A stretch of DNA of 35,601 nucleotides from an uncultured Bacteroidales bacterium (GTDB taxonomy: Bacteria > Bacteroidota > Bacteroidia > Bacteroidales > Bacteroidaceae): contig CADCGD010000020.1 in assembly GCA_902800925.1 (NCBI GenBank), forward strand, positions 1 through 35,601, read 5' to 3'. The notes under the pieces were generated by a model. It searched no databases. It was given only the letters and a program-made list of their open reading frames with translations, and had not been told where the DNA came from. Below are positions 10,001 to 18,126 of this stretch, piece by piece (the stretch's first letter is position 1; the number at the start of each line of letters is the position of its first letter). A program made the translations under genes and the position numbers.

Positions 10001-10360
10001 AATCATCAGGGCGAATATGCAGAGGCTTACAGTGTTTACTCTCCTTGGGTACACCGTGTTGACTTTAGCTATAAGCACGATTTCAAGCTGAACGTTGGTA
10101 AGACCAAGCATACTTTGCAGCTCAGCTTCGATATGAAGAATGTGCTCAATTTCTTTAATTCAGAATGGGGCGTTGCCAAGTACATGAATGCTGACCTGAA
10201 CTCAGGTCGTATTCTGAAGTATGAAGGTGTTGACTCACAGGGTTATCCCACGTTCTCAACTCCTAAGGCTGTCAATGGTAAAATTGATATCTGGACACCT
10301 AGCCATTCCATCGGTCAATGTTGGTATGCTTCTATTGGTGTTAGATATATCTTCAACTAA
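7046..10360 (+). CDS. TonB-dependent receptor, Oar-like, with carboxypeptidase-regulatory-like N-terminal domain
   Basis: The protein is 1104 aa, with a signal peptide ending near MAQ (residue 21). A carboxypeptidase-regulatory-like beta domain follows (about 28-110, with GKVTFEDAKGEEVIGATV and GNFTIQGM), then LTEVVVSGK and a plug domain (about 120-235, with FTVDGANFNNNFG and IEEMQVVISPFDVRQTNFIGG). The rest is a beta-barrel ending in the aromatic-rich IGVRYIFN. The NFIGGGVNAITKSGTNTFKG segment is typical of Oar-like proteins rather than SusC. No SusD follows; instead a BACON/OB-fold lipoprotein starts 18 bases downstream. The transported substrate is unknown. The gene looks richer in AT at third positions than its neighbours, by eye only. 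Confidence 0.88.
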   Translation: MRKKILFLMVLMLTSALTIMAQITTSSMAGKVTFEDAKGEEVIGATVVAVHEPSGTRYTAVTNVTGNFTIQGMRTGGPYEVTVSYIGYQPKVVKGVTLELAETYNLDVWISEDATMLTEVVVSGKASKFAGEKTGASTNINNSMIANLPTVNRSLTDVMRLSPYGGNGMSLAGGNGKMTNFTVDGANFNNNFGLSDALPGGGNPISLDAIEEMQVVISPFDVRQTNFIGGGVNAITKSGTNTFKGTAYIYHKNENMQGDAVEGEQIPGARERSRTTTYGFTLGGPIIKNKLFFFASGEMVKSPTITNRWRASDGGAYDNDNYLSRTSIQDMQAVSEFARKQYGYDTGSFTDWSADNDTYKILARLDWNITDRHKLALRYNYTKSRSWKTPSTSVDGGTLPYSRTSLYAMTYANSMYAMNNYVHTFSFDLNSRLTDKLSNQFLATYSKIDDIRESNSSDFPFVDILDGDGGNYISLGYELFTWNNAVHNNILNIKDDITYYLADHTITAGISFEHQMADNMYMRNGTGYYRYNSLNEFLAKGTPSVVCLTYGYDGEQEPASRVSFNQLGFYAQDDWRISSRFKLTYGLRFDGLFFNNSDLMTNNGILALDYNGKHVDTGKWPNSTVSLSPRVGFTWDVFGDKSLKVRGGSGLFLGRLPLVFFTNMPTNSNMMQFVGKWNSTGSSATQADMIQFEGGIKNRTDLYNWVTTHDVDGNLVTDPKLAMGPSTITPEDGTVAGDINGISSDFKMPQVWKTSLAIDYQIPVSFPFTVTLEGMFQKTVNGVYMSNWSLRDVGGYARFNGVDGRALYQDYKYTYTKANGKVDGMPNAYVLENTSKGYGWTANITLNAQPFEWLSLMAAYTHTVQKELTGMPGSNASSAFSYIPSVDGPNFLNLHNSSFVTPNRVVASATLHDKCNNHYSLVYEGWNGGANYSYMLANDMNGDGNQYDLIYIPTDLQVANNEFRFVSEDDKQRFMDFVHQDDYLSNHQGEYAEAYSVYSPWVHRVDFSYKHDFKLNVGKTKHTLQLSFDMKNVLNFFNSEWGVAKYMNADLNSGRILKYEGVDSQGYPTFSTPKAVNGKIDIWTPSHSIGQCWYASIGVRYIFN

Positions 10361-10378
10361 TTATAACATGGTAAGAAT

Positions 10379-12070
10379 ATGAAACTGAAATATATTATTC
10401 CGTCTTTCATGGCCATTGTCGCCATGCTTGTAGGCTGTAATGATGACTATGAGGCAGCCCATTTGGATGAACTCCGTGTGTCTTCTTCTTATTTGGCTCT
10501 CTCTCAGGATGGTAGTTCCGCTCAATTTACATTAAATGCAAATGCTGATTGGACTATTGAGAATACGAACGACTGGTTAACTGTAACTCCCGTTGCAGGT
10601 ACTGCTGGCGAGACTGTCGTCACTTTGTCTGCTGACGCGGTTCTCAGTGCAAGAACGGCCACCATAAAAGTTCTGAGTGGCTCAAATGTTCAGGAAGTCA
10701 ACATCGTTCAGGGTAAAACCGTTGCTGAACTGGCTACCTGTAAGCAAGTCCTTGAGGGAGCTGATGGTAAGACTTTCCGCGTAAGGGCTTCCATCACTCA
10801 GATTGCCAATACTCATTATGGCAATATGTATATTGATGATGGCACAGGCTCTGTCTATGTCTATGGTACCAACGACAAGGATGGCAAACCGTCGAACGAT
10901 CCCATCTCCAGCTGGGGACTTGAGGTCGGCGATATTGTAACTGTAGAGGGTCCGAAGACTACCTACAAAGAGACAGTTGAACTGGTTAATGTTACTGTTG
11001 TCAAGGTTGAGAAGTGGTTCGTCAAGATGATTGATCCTGAGACAGCTCCTGTCCTTCCCAAGGAGGGTGGCGTGCTGAATGTGAAGATGGCCTTCAAGGG
11101 TAAGGGTGTCGTTCCGACTATTGCTGATGATTGCACATGGATACATTATAAGACTATTGCGATTACTGCTGGTGTTCCTACCGCTGTTGAACCGAATCCT
11201 GCTGATACTGCTGTCGTAACCTTCACGGTTGATGCTAATGAGGAACTTACTCGTAAAGGCACTGTGACCTTTATGTCTTCTAATGGCGAAGCTAGTTCTT
11301 CTGTCACATGGGAGATTGTTCAGAAAGGACTCTCTAATCCTCCATCAGGCGATGGTACAGAAGCTAATCCTTATAATGTGGTAGCTGCTCTCGATGCTGC
11401 AGTTGCTGGCGCTACCGATGTCTATGTGAAGGGTATTGTTAGCAAAGCTCCTACATCTTTGAATACGAAGTATAATAGTTTGACATACTATATCTCTGTG
11501 GATGGTAAGCAAGAGGATGAACTGCAGGTCTACAGTGGTAAAAGCTTCGATGGTGGCAACTTTGTTGCTAAGGAGGACATTCAGTTGGGTGATGTTGTAA
11601 TAGTCAAGGGTAACCTGAAGATGTACAATGGCGCACCAGAGATTGACTCCAACAATCAGCTTGTTGTGCTGAATGGTCAGACCACTATGGATGGTATCAA
11701 CAATCCTGGTTCATATCGCAATCCATTCAATGCTGAAGCCGCGGCTGCCTTCATCGATGGTGGTGGCGAGGGTAACGTCTTTGTGAAGGGTGTCGTATCT
11801 GAACTGGTTAATGGTGGATTTGGTGCTCAATATGGCAATGGTTCCTTCTTTATCTCAGACGATGGTACGAAGTATGGTGAACCGACTAAGGACTTTGAGG
11901 CTTATCAGGTAAACTATTTGGGCAACCAGAAGTGGGTTGAGGGCGATGATCAGATTGCTGTTGGTGACAAGGTTGTCATATACGGTCCACTTACCAAGTA
12001 TAAGACAACCTATGAAACACAAGGCAAGGGTGCTGCTTACATATTCTCTTTAAACGGAAAAGTTAAGTAA
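10379..12070 (+). CDS. Surface lipoprotein with BACON and OB-fold-like repeats, partner of the TonB-dependent receptor
   Basis: A lipoprotein signal peptide ends at the lipobox MLVGC (Cys20). Residues about 35-115 form a BACON domain (ADWTIENTNDWLTVTP ... ATIKVLSGSNVQEVNIVQ). Residues about 120-215 look like an OB fold (FRVRASITQI ... YIDDGTGSVYVYG ... GDIVTVEGP). A second BACON-like stretch spans about 220-310. Two more OB-like modules follow (about 315-430 and 435-563), each opening with NPYNV/NPFNA and carrying VYVKGIV/VFVKGVV and GDVVIVKG/GDKVVIYG; these resemble DUF6359/DUF5689-type domains. The gene is 18 bases after the receptor, so the two probably form one outer-membrane uptake unit. 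The ligand is not deducible from sequence. Confidence 0.75.
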   Translation: MKLKYIIPSFMAIVAMLVGCNDDYEAAHLDELRVSSSYLALSQDGSSAQFTLNANADWTIENTNDWLTVTPVAGTAGETVVTLSADAVLSARTATIKVLSGSNVQEVNIVQGKTVAELATCKQVLEGADGKTFRVRASITQIANTHYGNMYIDDGTGSVYVYGTNDKDGKPSNDPISSWGLEVGDIVTVEGPKTTYKETVELVNVTVVKVEKWFVKMIDPETAPVLPKEGGVLNVKMAFKGKGVVPTIADDCTWIHYKTIAITAGVPTAVEPNPADTAVVTFTVDANEELTRKGTVTFMSSNGEASSSVTWEIVQKGLSNPPSGDGTEANPYNVVAALDAAVAGATDVYVKGIVSKAPTSLNTKYNSLTYYISVDGKQEDELQVYSGKSFDGGNFVAKEDIQLGDVVIVKGNLKMYNGAPEIDSNNQLVVLNGQTTMDGINNPGSYRNPFNAEAAAAFIDGGGEGNVFVKGVVSELVNGGFGAQYGNGSFFISDDGTKYGEPTKDFEAYQVNYLGNQKWVEGDDQIAVGDKVVIYGPLTKYKTTYETQGKGAAYIFSLNGKVK

Positions 12071-12094
12071 CTCCTATTTCAACCTATATATAAT

Positions 12095-12128
12095 AAGGTG
12101 CTCTGGCATAGACTAGGGCACCTTTCTT
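12095..12128 (+). terminator. Rho-independent terminator after the receptor-lipoprotein operon
   Basis: Bases 12095-12103 and 12116-12124 form a 9-bp stem with one G:U pair and a 12-base loop, followed by TTCTTT. It lies 25 bases after the stop at 12070. The rest of the 213-base gap (to 12283) is AT-rich and holds only the promoter listed separately. Confidence 0.75.
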
Positions 12129-12227
12129 TATGTTTCTGTATGTTGTCAAAATGTTAGGAAAAAGGTGCGTATTGTAAAAAAATATTAATTAAATGCACAT
12201 TTAGACACATTGAATGTAGTTTTTACG

Positions 12228-12235
12228 TACCTTTG
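12228..12235 (+). promoter_or_regulatory. Probable -7 box upstream of the M16 peptidase gene
   Basis: TACCTTTG is an exact TAnnTTTG match and is followed by TGCG, the same extension as the box at 17239. A TTG at 12210-12212 is rather close (15-base spacing) for a -33 element. The leader would be about 40 bases. Confidence 0.55.
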
Positions 12236-12283
12236 TGCGTCAAATGCGTGAATAAAATCTATATCTAACTACTATTTAATAAA

Positions 12284-15124
12284 ATGATGAAACTGAAGAG
12301 AATGTTTTTGGCTGCCCTCACCTTGGTGTGCAGTGTAGTCATGGTGGCACAGGAGATGCAGATGCCGCCAATCCCAGTGGACCCTGCCGTACGCATGGGC
12401 AAGTTGGACAATGGACTGACGTATTACATCCGTCACAATGAGTATCCTGAACATGTGGCCAACTTCTACATCGCCCAGCGTGTGGGTTCCATCAACGAGG
12501 ATGAGAGCCAGCGTGGCTTGGCTCACTTCCTGGAGCACATGGCTTTCAATGGCTCAGAGCACTTCCCATCAAAGCCCGAAGGTAAGGGAATCATCGACTA
12601 CACTCGTTCGCTGGGTGTTGAGTTCGGTTCTGACCTGAATGCTTATACCAGCATCGACCAGACCGTCTATCGTGTCTGCGACGTGCCCACCAAGCGTGCT
12701 ACTGCCCTAGACTCTTGTCTGCTCATCCTGAAGGACTGGTCAAACGGTCTGCTCTTGGAAGCTGAAGAGATTGATAAGGAGCGCGATGTGGTACACAACG
12801 AGTGGCGTTTGGGTGAAGGTCCATCACAGCGTATGATTACCCGTTCATTGCCCAAGATGTATCCTGGTTCTAAGTATGGTCTGCGCATGCCTATCGGTCT
12901 GATGTCTGTCATCGATAGCTTCAAACCCGCTACTCTTCAGGCCTACTATCACAAGTGGTATCGTCCAGACAATCAGGCCATCATCGTAGTTGGTGATGTT
13001 GATGTTGATCACATGGAGGCTAAGATTAAGGAACTCTTTGGTGGTATCAAGGTTGACGCCAATGCTCCCAAGGTAGTTGCTGAGGCCGTTCCCGACAACA
13101 GCGAGGCTATCTATATCTTCGATAAGGATAAGGAAATGCAGATGAGTCAGCTGATGGTTATGATGAAGCACGATGCCTTCCCTGAAGAGGAGAAAGCTAA
13201 TCTTGGCTATCTTGTCCAGAGCTATCTGACGAATGTGATCTCTCGCATGATGAGCCAGCGCCTGAACGAGATGACACAGGAGGAGAGCTGCCCCTTCTTC
13301 CAGGCATATGCTGACGATGGCCAGTATCTGCTGTCGAAGACCAAGGACTGCTTCGAACTGATTGGTGTGCCCAAGGAAGGCAAGGACATGGAGACGCTGC
13401 AGACACTCTACCGTGAGGCAAGACGTGCTCGTGAGTTCGGCTTCACCGCTACGGAGTATGCTCGTGCCCAGGCAGACTACCTGAGTTCTTTGGAGAAGCA
13501 GTATACCAACCGCGACAAGCGCAGAAATGCTGAGTTTGGTGACCAGTATCGTGATCACTATCTTTCTAACGAGCCTATTCCCCCATTGGATGTGCTCTAT
13601 CAGATGATGCAGCAGATTGCCCCCAATATCCCCGTTGCTGCTGTCAACCAGCTGCTTCCTGAACTGATTTCTGCTACTGACAGCAACCTCGTTGTTATGG
13701 AGTGGGCTCAGGAAAAGGAGGGTAAGGTTTATCCTACCGAGCAGGACATGGCTGCTGCCATTGCTGCTGCCCGTGCTGAGAAGATTGAGGCCTACGTAGA
13801 CAATGTCAAGGACGAGCCACTGGTCGACGTCACCAAGATTAAGGCCGGTAAGATTGTCAAGGAGACTGAGAACAAGGTCTTTGGTTATAAGGAGTTGACG
13901 CTCTCTAATGGTGCTACTGTTATTCTGAAGAAGACCGACTTCAAGGACGACGAAATCCAGATGCAGGCTTCTGCATGGGGTGGTAAGTCGCTGTTTGGCC
14001 CTGCAGACTATACGAACCTGAAGGTCTTCGATCAGGTGATTGGCATGAGCGGTATCGGTAACTTCTCTAGCAATGAGCTCACCAAGGCACTGGCTGGCAA
14101 GGAGTGCAATGCCGACGCTTCGCTGGGTAATACCCGTCAGTATATCACTGCACACTCTACACCGAAGGACATCGAGACCATGATGCAGATGCAGTACCTC
14201 TATTTCACAGCTATCAACAAGGACGAGAAGCAGTTCCAGAACCTGATGACTTCGCTGGAGATGGCATTGAAGAACAAGAACTTGAATCCTGAGGCTGTCT
14301 TCTCTGACTCGTTGAGCAACACGATTTATTCTCATAACCCACGTTTCGCCAATATTCAGGTGGAGGACTTGAAGAATATCAGCTACGACCGTATCCTGGA
14401 GATTGCCAAGGACCGCTTTAAGAATGCTGGTCAGTTTACCTTCGTCTTCGTTGGTAATTTCGACGAGCAGACCCTCCGTCCACTCATTGAGCAGTATATC
14501 GCTTCGCTGCCTGCCACCAAGCAGAAGGCTGAGGACTTCAAGGAGATTATGACCCTTGCCAAGGGTGAGGTTGTCAACAATTTCAAGGTAAAGACCGAGT
14601 CACCTAAGGCCATCGCTTTGGAGTACTGGTATGCTGACATGCCTTATACACTGGAGAACTCTGTGAAGTTGGATGCTGTTGGTCAGATTCTTTCGATGAT
14701 CTACCTGAAGACCATTCGTGAGGACGAGAGTGCTGCATATTCTTGTGGTGCTGCTGGTAACTTTAACCTCGGTACGCACCAGCCTAAGGCTGCACTGCAG
14801 GGCTACTGTCCTATGAATCCTGACAAGCAGGAGATTGCCATCCGCCTGTTGCACGAGGGTATTGCCAAGATGCAGAAGGCTATCGATGCTGACCAACTGG
14901 CTAAGACCAAGGAGTATATGCTCAAGCAGATTGACGTGGATGCTAAGAAGAACAACTACTGGATCAACACCATTACAGCCTATAAGGAATATGGTATCGA
15001 CTTCTTCACCGACTACAAGAAGACTGTTGAGTCGCTGACAGTCGACAACGTCCGTGACTTCCTGAATAAACTGTTGAAGAGTGGTAACCACATAGAAGTT
15101 ATCATGCTGCCAGAGACAAAGTAA
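12284..15124 (+). CDS. Secreted M16-family (pitrilysin/PqqL-like) zinc metallopeptidase
   Basis: A signal peptide covers about residues 1-22 (ends MVAQ). The inverted zinc motif HxxEH is HFLEH at residues 81-85, with E84 as catalytic base. E173 in VVHNEWR is the likely third zinc ligand. The 946-aa length fits the two-lobed PqqL-like class with four M16 repeats, the C-terminal lobe starting around residue 520 without an HxxEH. The protein should act in the periplasm or on the outer membrane on peptides. The first two codons are both ATG (12284, 12287); the choice does not alter the product. It is flanked by its own promoter and a terminator, so it is monocistronic. Confidence 0.9.
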   Translation: MMKLKRMFLAALTLVCSVVMVAQEMQMPPIPVDPAVRMGKLDNGLTYYIRHNEYPEHVANFYIAQRVGSINEDESQRGLAHFLEHMAFNGSEHFPSKPEGKGIIDYTRSLGVEFGSDLNAYTSIDQTVYRVCDVPTKRATALDSCLLILKDWSNGLLLEAEEIDKERDVVHNEWRLGEGPSQRMITRSLPKMYPGSKYGLRMPIGLMSVIDSFKPATLQAYYHKWYRPDNQAIIVVGDVDVDHMEAKIKELFGGIKVDANAPKVVAEAVPDNSEAIYIFDKDKEMQMSQLMVMMKHDAFPEEEKANLGYLVQSYLTNVISRMMSQRLNEMTQEESCPFFQAYADDGQYLLSKTKDCFELIGVPKEGKDMETLQTLYREARRAREFGFTATEYARAQADYLSSLEKQYTNRDKRRNAEFGDQYRDHYLSNEPIPPLDVLYQMMQQIAPNIPVAAVNQLLPELISATDSNLVVMEWAQEKEGKVYPTEQDMAAAIAAARAEKIEAYVDNVKDEPLVDVTKIKAGKIVKETENKVFGYKELTLSNGATVILKKTDFKDDEIQMQASAWGGKSLFGPADYTNLKVFDQVIGMSGIGNFSSNELTKALAGKECNADASLGNTRQYITAHSTPKDIETMMQMQYLYFTAINKDEKQFQNLMTSLEMALKNKNLNPEAVFSDSLSNTIYSHNPRFANIQVEDLKNISYDRILEIAKDRFKNAGQFTFVFVGNFDEQTLRPLIEQYIASLPATKQKAEDFKEIMTLAKGEVVNNFKVKTESPKAIALEYWYADMPYTLENSVKLDAVGQILSMIYLKTIREDESAAYSCGAAGNFNLGTHQPKAALQGYCPMNPDKQEIAIRLLHEGIAKMQKAIDADQLAKTKEYMLKQIDVDAKKNNYWINTITAYKEYGIDFFTDYKKTVESLTVDNVRDFLNKLLKSGNHIEVIMLPETK

Positions 15125-15143
15125 TTCACCCATTAGAATCAAT

Positions 15144-15183
15144 AAAACGGCTCGTTTCTGAAAAGAGCGGGTCGTTTTATTTT
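15144..15183 (+). terminator. Rho-independent terminator after the M16 peptidase gene
   Basis: Bases 15144-15154 and 15168-15178 form an 11-bp stem with two G:U pairs, followed by ATTTT. The T tract runs into the -33 element of the metK promoter. Confidence 0.75.
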
Positions 15184-15211
15184 GTCATTTGCTGAAAAGT
15201 CCGTACCTTTG
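15181..15211 (+). promoter_or_regulatory. metK promoter
   Basis: TTTG at 15181-15184, a 19-base spacer and TACCTTTG at 15204-15211 give a full Bacteroidetes-type promoter. Only 17 bases separate the -7 box from the ATG at 15229, so the leader is about 10 bases. That leaves no room for a SAM riboswitch. Confidence 0.75.
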
Positions 15212-15228
15212 CAGCAAAATTTTAAGCT

Positions 15229-16488
15229 ATGTCATATTTATTTTCATCAGAATCAGTATCAGAAGGCCATCCCGATAAGGTGGCCGACCAGATTAGTGAC
15301 GCCATTCTCGACCAGTTTCTGGCTTACGACGATAAAGCCCGTGTGGCTTGTGAGTCGTTTGTCACTACCGGACAGGTGGTGTTGATGGGCGAGGTGCGCA
15401 GTGATGTGTATATCGACCTGCAGACTATTGCACGTAATACCATCAAGAAAATAGGTTATACCAAGGCTGAATACCAGTTTGACGGCAACTCCTGCGGTAT
15501 TCTGACAGCCATCCATGAGCAGAGCGAGGATATTAATCGCGGTGTGGATAATGGTGATGAGGACGAACAGGGTGCTGGCGACCAGGGTATGATGTTCGGC
15601 TATGCCACCAATGAGACAGAGAACCTGATGCCAGTGTCGCTTGACTTGGCACACCTCATCATGCGTACTTTGGCAGAGATTCGCAAGGAGGGTAAGGTGA
15701 TGACCTATCTCAGACCAGACTCCAAGAGTCAGGTAACTATCCAATATAGCGATGCCGGTATTCCCGAGCGCATCGATACTATCGTTGTCTCTACCCAGCA
15801 CGATGAATTTGACAGCGACGACGAGCGCATGCTTGCCAAGATTCGTGAGGACGTCATTAACATCCTGATACCACGTGTGAAGGAGAAGATTCACTCTGAG
15901 CGTGTGTTGGCGTTGTTTGGCAACGACATCAAGTACTTCGTTAACCCCACAGGCAAGTTTGTTATCGGTGGACCTCATGGTGATACCGGCCTTACAGGCC
16001 GTAAAATTATTGTTGACACCTATGGTGGCAAAGGTGCCCATGGTGGTGGCGCCTTCTCAGGCAAGGACTCTTCGAAGGTCGACCGTAGTGCTGCCTATGC
16101 TGCCCGCCATATTGCTAAGAACATGGTGGCTGCTGGTGTTGCCGACGAGATGCTGGTGCAGATCAGCTATGCCATTGGTGTGGCCAAGCCCATGAATATC
16201 TATGTCAACACTTATGGCCGTTCACATGTCAACATGACGGACGGTGATATTGCCAAGAAGATAGAACAACTCTTCGACCTGCGCCCAAAAGCCATTGAGC
16301 GTTCGCTGAGGTTGCGCCAGCCCATGTACTTGGAGACGGCTGCCTATGGACATATGGGACGTCAGTCGGAGGTGGTGAAGAAGACCTTTACCAGTCGTTA
16401 TCACGAGACGAAGACCATCGATGTCGAGCTCTTCACGTGGGAGAAGTTGGATAGGTTAGAGGATATCAAGAAGGCATTTGCATTGTAA
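15229..16488 (+). CDS. metK: S-adenosylmethionine synthetase
   Basis: The enzyme makes S-adenosylmethionine from methionine and ATP in the cytoplasm. Family signatures are intact: [19 protein letters not shown] at the start, [12 protein letters not shown] near residue 120, [14 protein letters not shown] in the centre and [19 protein letters not shown] with its P-loop-like glycine-rich stretch. The 419-aa length is slightly longer than the E. coli enzyme and normal for Bacteroidetes. The start at 15229 is fixed by conservation and by the very short leader. The next gene begins 3 bases after the stop, so the DUF4271 protein is probably made from the same transcript. Confidence 0.97.
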   Translation: MSYLFSSESVSEGHPDKVADQISDAILDQFLAYDDKARVACESFVTTGQVVLMGEVRSDVYIDLQTIARNTIKKIGYTKAEYQFDGNSCGILTAIHEQSEDINRGVDNGDEDEQGAGDQGMMFGYATNETENLMPVSLDLAHLIMRTLAEIRKEGKVMTYLRPDSKSQVTIQYSDAGIPERIDTIVVSTQHDEFDSDDERMLAKIREDVINILIPRVKEKIHSERVLALFGNDIKYFVNPTGKFVIGGPHGDTGLTGRKIIVDTYGGKGAHGGGAFSGKDSSKVDRSAAYAARHIAKNMVAAGVADEMLVQISYAIGVAKPMNIYVNTYGRSHVNMTDGDIAKKIEQLFDLRPKAIERSLRLRQPMYLETAAYGHMGRQSEVVKKTFTSRYHETKTIDVELFTWEKLDRLEDIKKAFAL

Positions 16489-16491
16489 GCA

Positions 16492-17325
16492 TTGATACCA
16501 ACAGACAGCATATTTCTGTTAGAGAAACCGGAAGAGGAGATACAGATCGACCTGCCCGAGTATTACAAGGAGGGATTCTTTTCTAAAGACTCCCTCTTTC
16601 ATCCTGAATTGGAGGGTGGACGTTATGGCTCAGTAGGCGATCCTGTCCCCTACAGTGTTCGTGGTGACGATGTTATTACCTCGCTGTTGTTGGTTTTCTT
16701 CGTGTTGGCAGTCATTGCATATTCCAATATTCGTGGTTTTTTTTCGCGTCAGGCTAAGAACTTCTTCCATCAACCTCATGAGGGAGTGACTTCTATGACA
16801 GAGACTGCTACTGAGGCACGTTTCCAAGTGTTCATTGTCTTCCTGACGGGCCTTATGTTTGCCACGCTTTATTATTTCTACTCGCTCCACTATAACGGCG
16901 ATTCCTATATCCTTAGCTCGCAATACTACCTTATTCTGATTGTCTGGGCTATCTTCCTACTTTATTTCTTGGTGAAGATGGGGCTATATACTGTCGTTAA
17001 TTTGGTGTTCTTTGATGGTAAAAGAAATAGACAATGGATAAAGTCCTTGTTGTTCATTATTGCCTTGGAGGGACTCTTGTCAGTGCCGGCAGTCATTATG
17101 GGTCCATACTTCGATTTATCTATACATAAAGTAGAAATTTATTTCGCAATTATGCTTATTTTGGCCAAATTGATGACATTTTATAAGTGCTTTATCATCT
17201 TTTTTCGCCAAAATGTCGTTGGTCTGCAAATTATTTTGTACCTTTGTGCGCTCGAAATAGTGCCTTTACTGGCATTATGGGAAATTCTGGATGTCACGGC
17301 AAATAATTTGAAAATAAATTTTTAG
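16492..17325 (+). CDS. DUF4271 family integral membrane protein
   Basis: The 277-aa protein has a polar N-terminal 60 residues containing GDPVPYSVRGDDVITSLLL, typical of DUF4271, and then about six hydrophobic segments (starting near residues 62, 103, 143, 186, 215 and 242). Its function is unknown; it is a Bacteroidetes inner-membrane family usually found next to hemD, as here. The frame continues from metK: metK stop, one codon, then TTG at 16492. No ATG or GTG precedes the conserved N-terminus, so a TTG start is the most likely reading. The end of the gene carries an internal promoter-like site for hemD. Confidence 0.82.
   Translation: MIPTDSIFLLEKPEEEIQIDLPEYYKEGFFSKDSLFHPELEGGRYGSVGDPVPYSVRGDDVITSLLLVFFVLAVIAYSNIRGFFSRQAKNFFHQPHEGVTSMTETATEARFQVFIVFLTGLMFATLYYFYSLHYNGDSYILSSQYYLILIVWAIFLLYFLVKMGLYTVVNLVFFDGKRNRQWIKSLLFIIALEGLLSVPAVIMGPYFDLSIHKVEIYFAIMLILAKLMTFYKCFIIFFRQNVVGLQIILYLCALEIVPLLALWEILDVTANNLKINF
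17219..17246 (+). promoter_or_regulatory. Promoter for hemD-rnpA-yidD inside the DUF4271 gene
   Basis: TTG at 17219-17221, a 17-base spacer and TACCTTTG at 17239-17246 lie within the last 110 bases of the DUF4271 coding region, 85 bases before the hemD ATG. The octamer and its TGCG extension are identical to those at 12228. Confidence 0.5.
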
Positions 17326-17331
17326 GACACA

Positions 17332-18081
17332 ATGATAAAAAAGATTTTGGTTTCGCAACCTAAACCGTCAAGTGAGAAGTCGCCTTACTACGACATCGCT
17401 TCCAAGTTTGACGTAGAACTCGTGTTCCGTCCGTTTATCAAGGTTGAGGGAATCACGGCTAAGGACTTTCGCGCCCAGAAGGTGAATATCCTGGACTATA
17501 CTGCCATTGTTTTCACCTCTCGTCATGCCATCGACCACTTCTTTACTTTGGCTAAGGAGTTGCGTGTAGCCATTCCTGAGGACATGAAGTATTTCTGCGT
17601 GACAGAGACCATCTCACTGTATATCCAGAAATATGTGCAGTACCGTAAGCGTAAGGTGTTCTTCGGAACCACAGGTAAGATTGACGATCTGCTGCCCACC
17701 ATGATGAAGCATAAGACAGAAAAGTACCTCGTGCCCATGAGCGATGTGCACAACGACAGTGTTGCCCAACTGCTCGACTCCAAGAAACTGAACCATCGCG
17801 AGTGCGTGATGTATCGTACTGTCAGCAACGACTTCACTCCTGAGGAGGTGAAGACTTTCGACTACGACATGCTGATCTTCTTCAGTCCGTCAGGTATCGA
17901 GTCACTCACCAAGAACTTCCCTGACTTCAAGCAGGGAGAGATTGCTATTGCTACCTTCGGTCCTACTACCGCTCAGGCTGCCAAGGCCGCAGGTCTGCGT
18001 CTCGACATTGAGGCTCCTTCTGAGAAGTATCCTTCCATGACGGGTGCCCTTCAGCACTATCTCCTCACTGTTGAGGACTAG
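17332..18081 (+). CDS. hemD: Uroporphyrinogen-III synthase
   Basis: The 249-aa protein matches the two-lobed HemD fold of Bacteroidetes: IKKILVSQPKPSSEKSPY at the start, a VFTSRHAIDHFF helix near residue 62, FCVTETISLYI, an FSPSGIESL segment near residue 182, then IATFGPTTAQAAKAAGL. HemD proteins are poorly conserved, so the call rests on these segments and on context: DUF4271 upstream, rnpA and yidD downstream, a common Bacteroidetes order. The enzyme closes hydroxymethylbilane to uroporphyrinogen III in tetrapyrrole synthesis. No other hem gene is in the window. The gene starts 6 bases after the DUF4271 stop. Confidence 0.85.
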   Translation: MIKKILVSQPKPSSEKSPYYDIASKFDVELVFRPFIKVEGITAKDFRAQKVNILDYTAIVFTSRHAIDHFFTLAKELRVAIPEDMKYFCVTETISLYIQKYVQYRKRKVFFGTTGKIDDLLPTMMKHKTEKYLVPMSDVHNDSVAQLLDSKKLNHRECVMYRTVSNDFTPEEVKTFDYDMLIFFSPSGIESLTKNFPDFKQGEIAIATFGPTTAQAAKAAGLRLDIEAPSEKYPSMTGALQHYLLTVED

Positions 18082-18090
18082 TGTTTGTCC

Positions 18091-18126
18091 GTTCAATCCG
18101 TTTAATCTGTGGTCGTAAATAAATCC
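18091..18126 (+). repeat. Degenerate intergenic repeat, copy 1 (overlaps rnpA start)
   Basis: The stretch has the pattern CGTTCAATCCGTTTAATC then GTGGTCGT. It resembles the gap before yidD (18505-18568). The last 18 bases (18109-18126) match 18551-18568 at 15 of 18 positions. Confidence 0.5.

Noticed and set aside
10379-12070. The lipoprotein after the TonB receptor as a SusD homologue
   Set aside because: It lacks the helical TPR-like SusD fold; the sequence is beta-rich with BACON and OB-like modules.
7046-12070. Linking the Oar-like receptor pair to the xylan operon as its importer
   Set aside because: They are about 7 kb apart with several unrelated transcription units, terminators and promoters between them.
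12845-14335. A 496-codon open frame on the minus strand opposite the M16 peptidase gene
   Set aside because: The opposite strand codes a peptidase with an intact HxxEH motif and signal peptide. The antisense product has no recognisable domain and no promoter; it is a codon-bias shadow.
15184-15228. Possible SAM riboswitch before metK
   Set aside because: The promoter -7 box ends at 15211 and the ATG is at 15229, so the leader is too short for any known SAM-binding aptamer.
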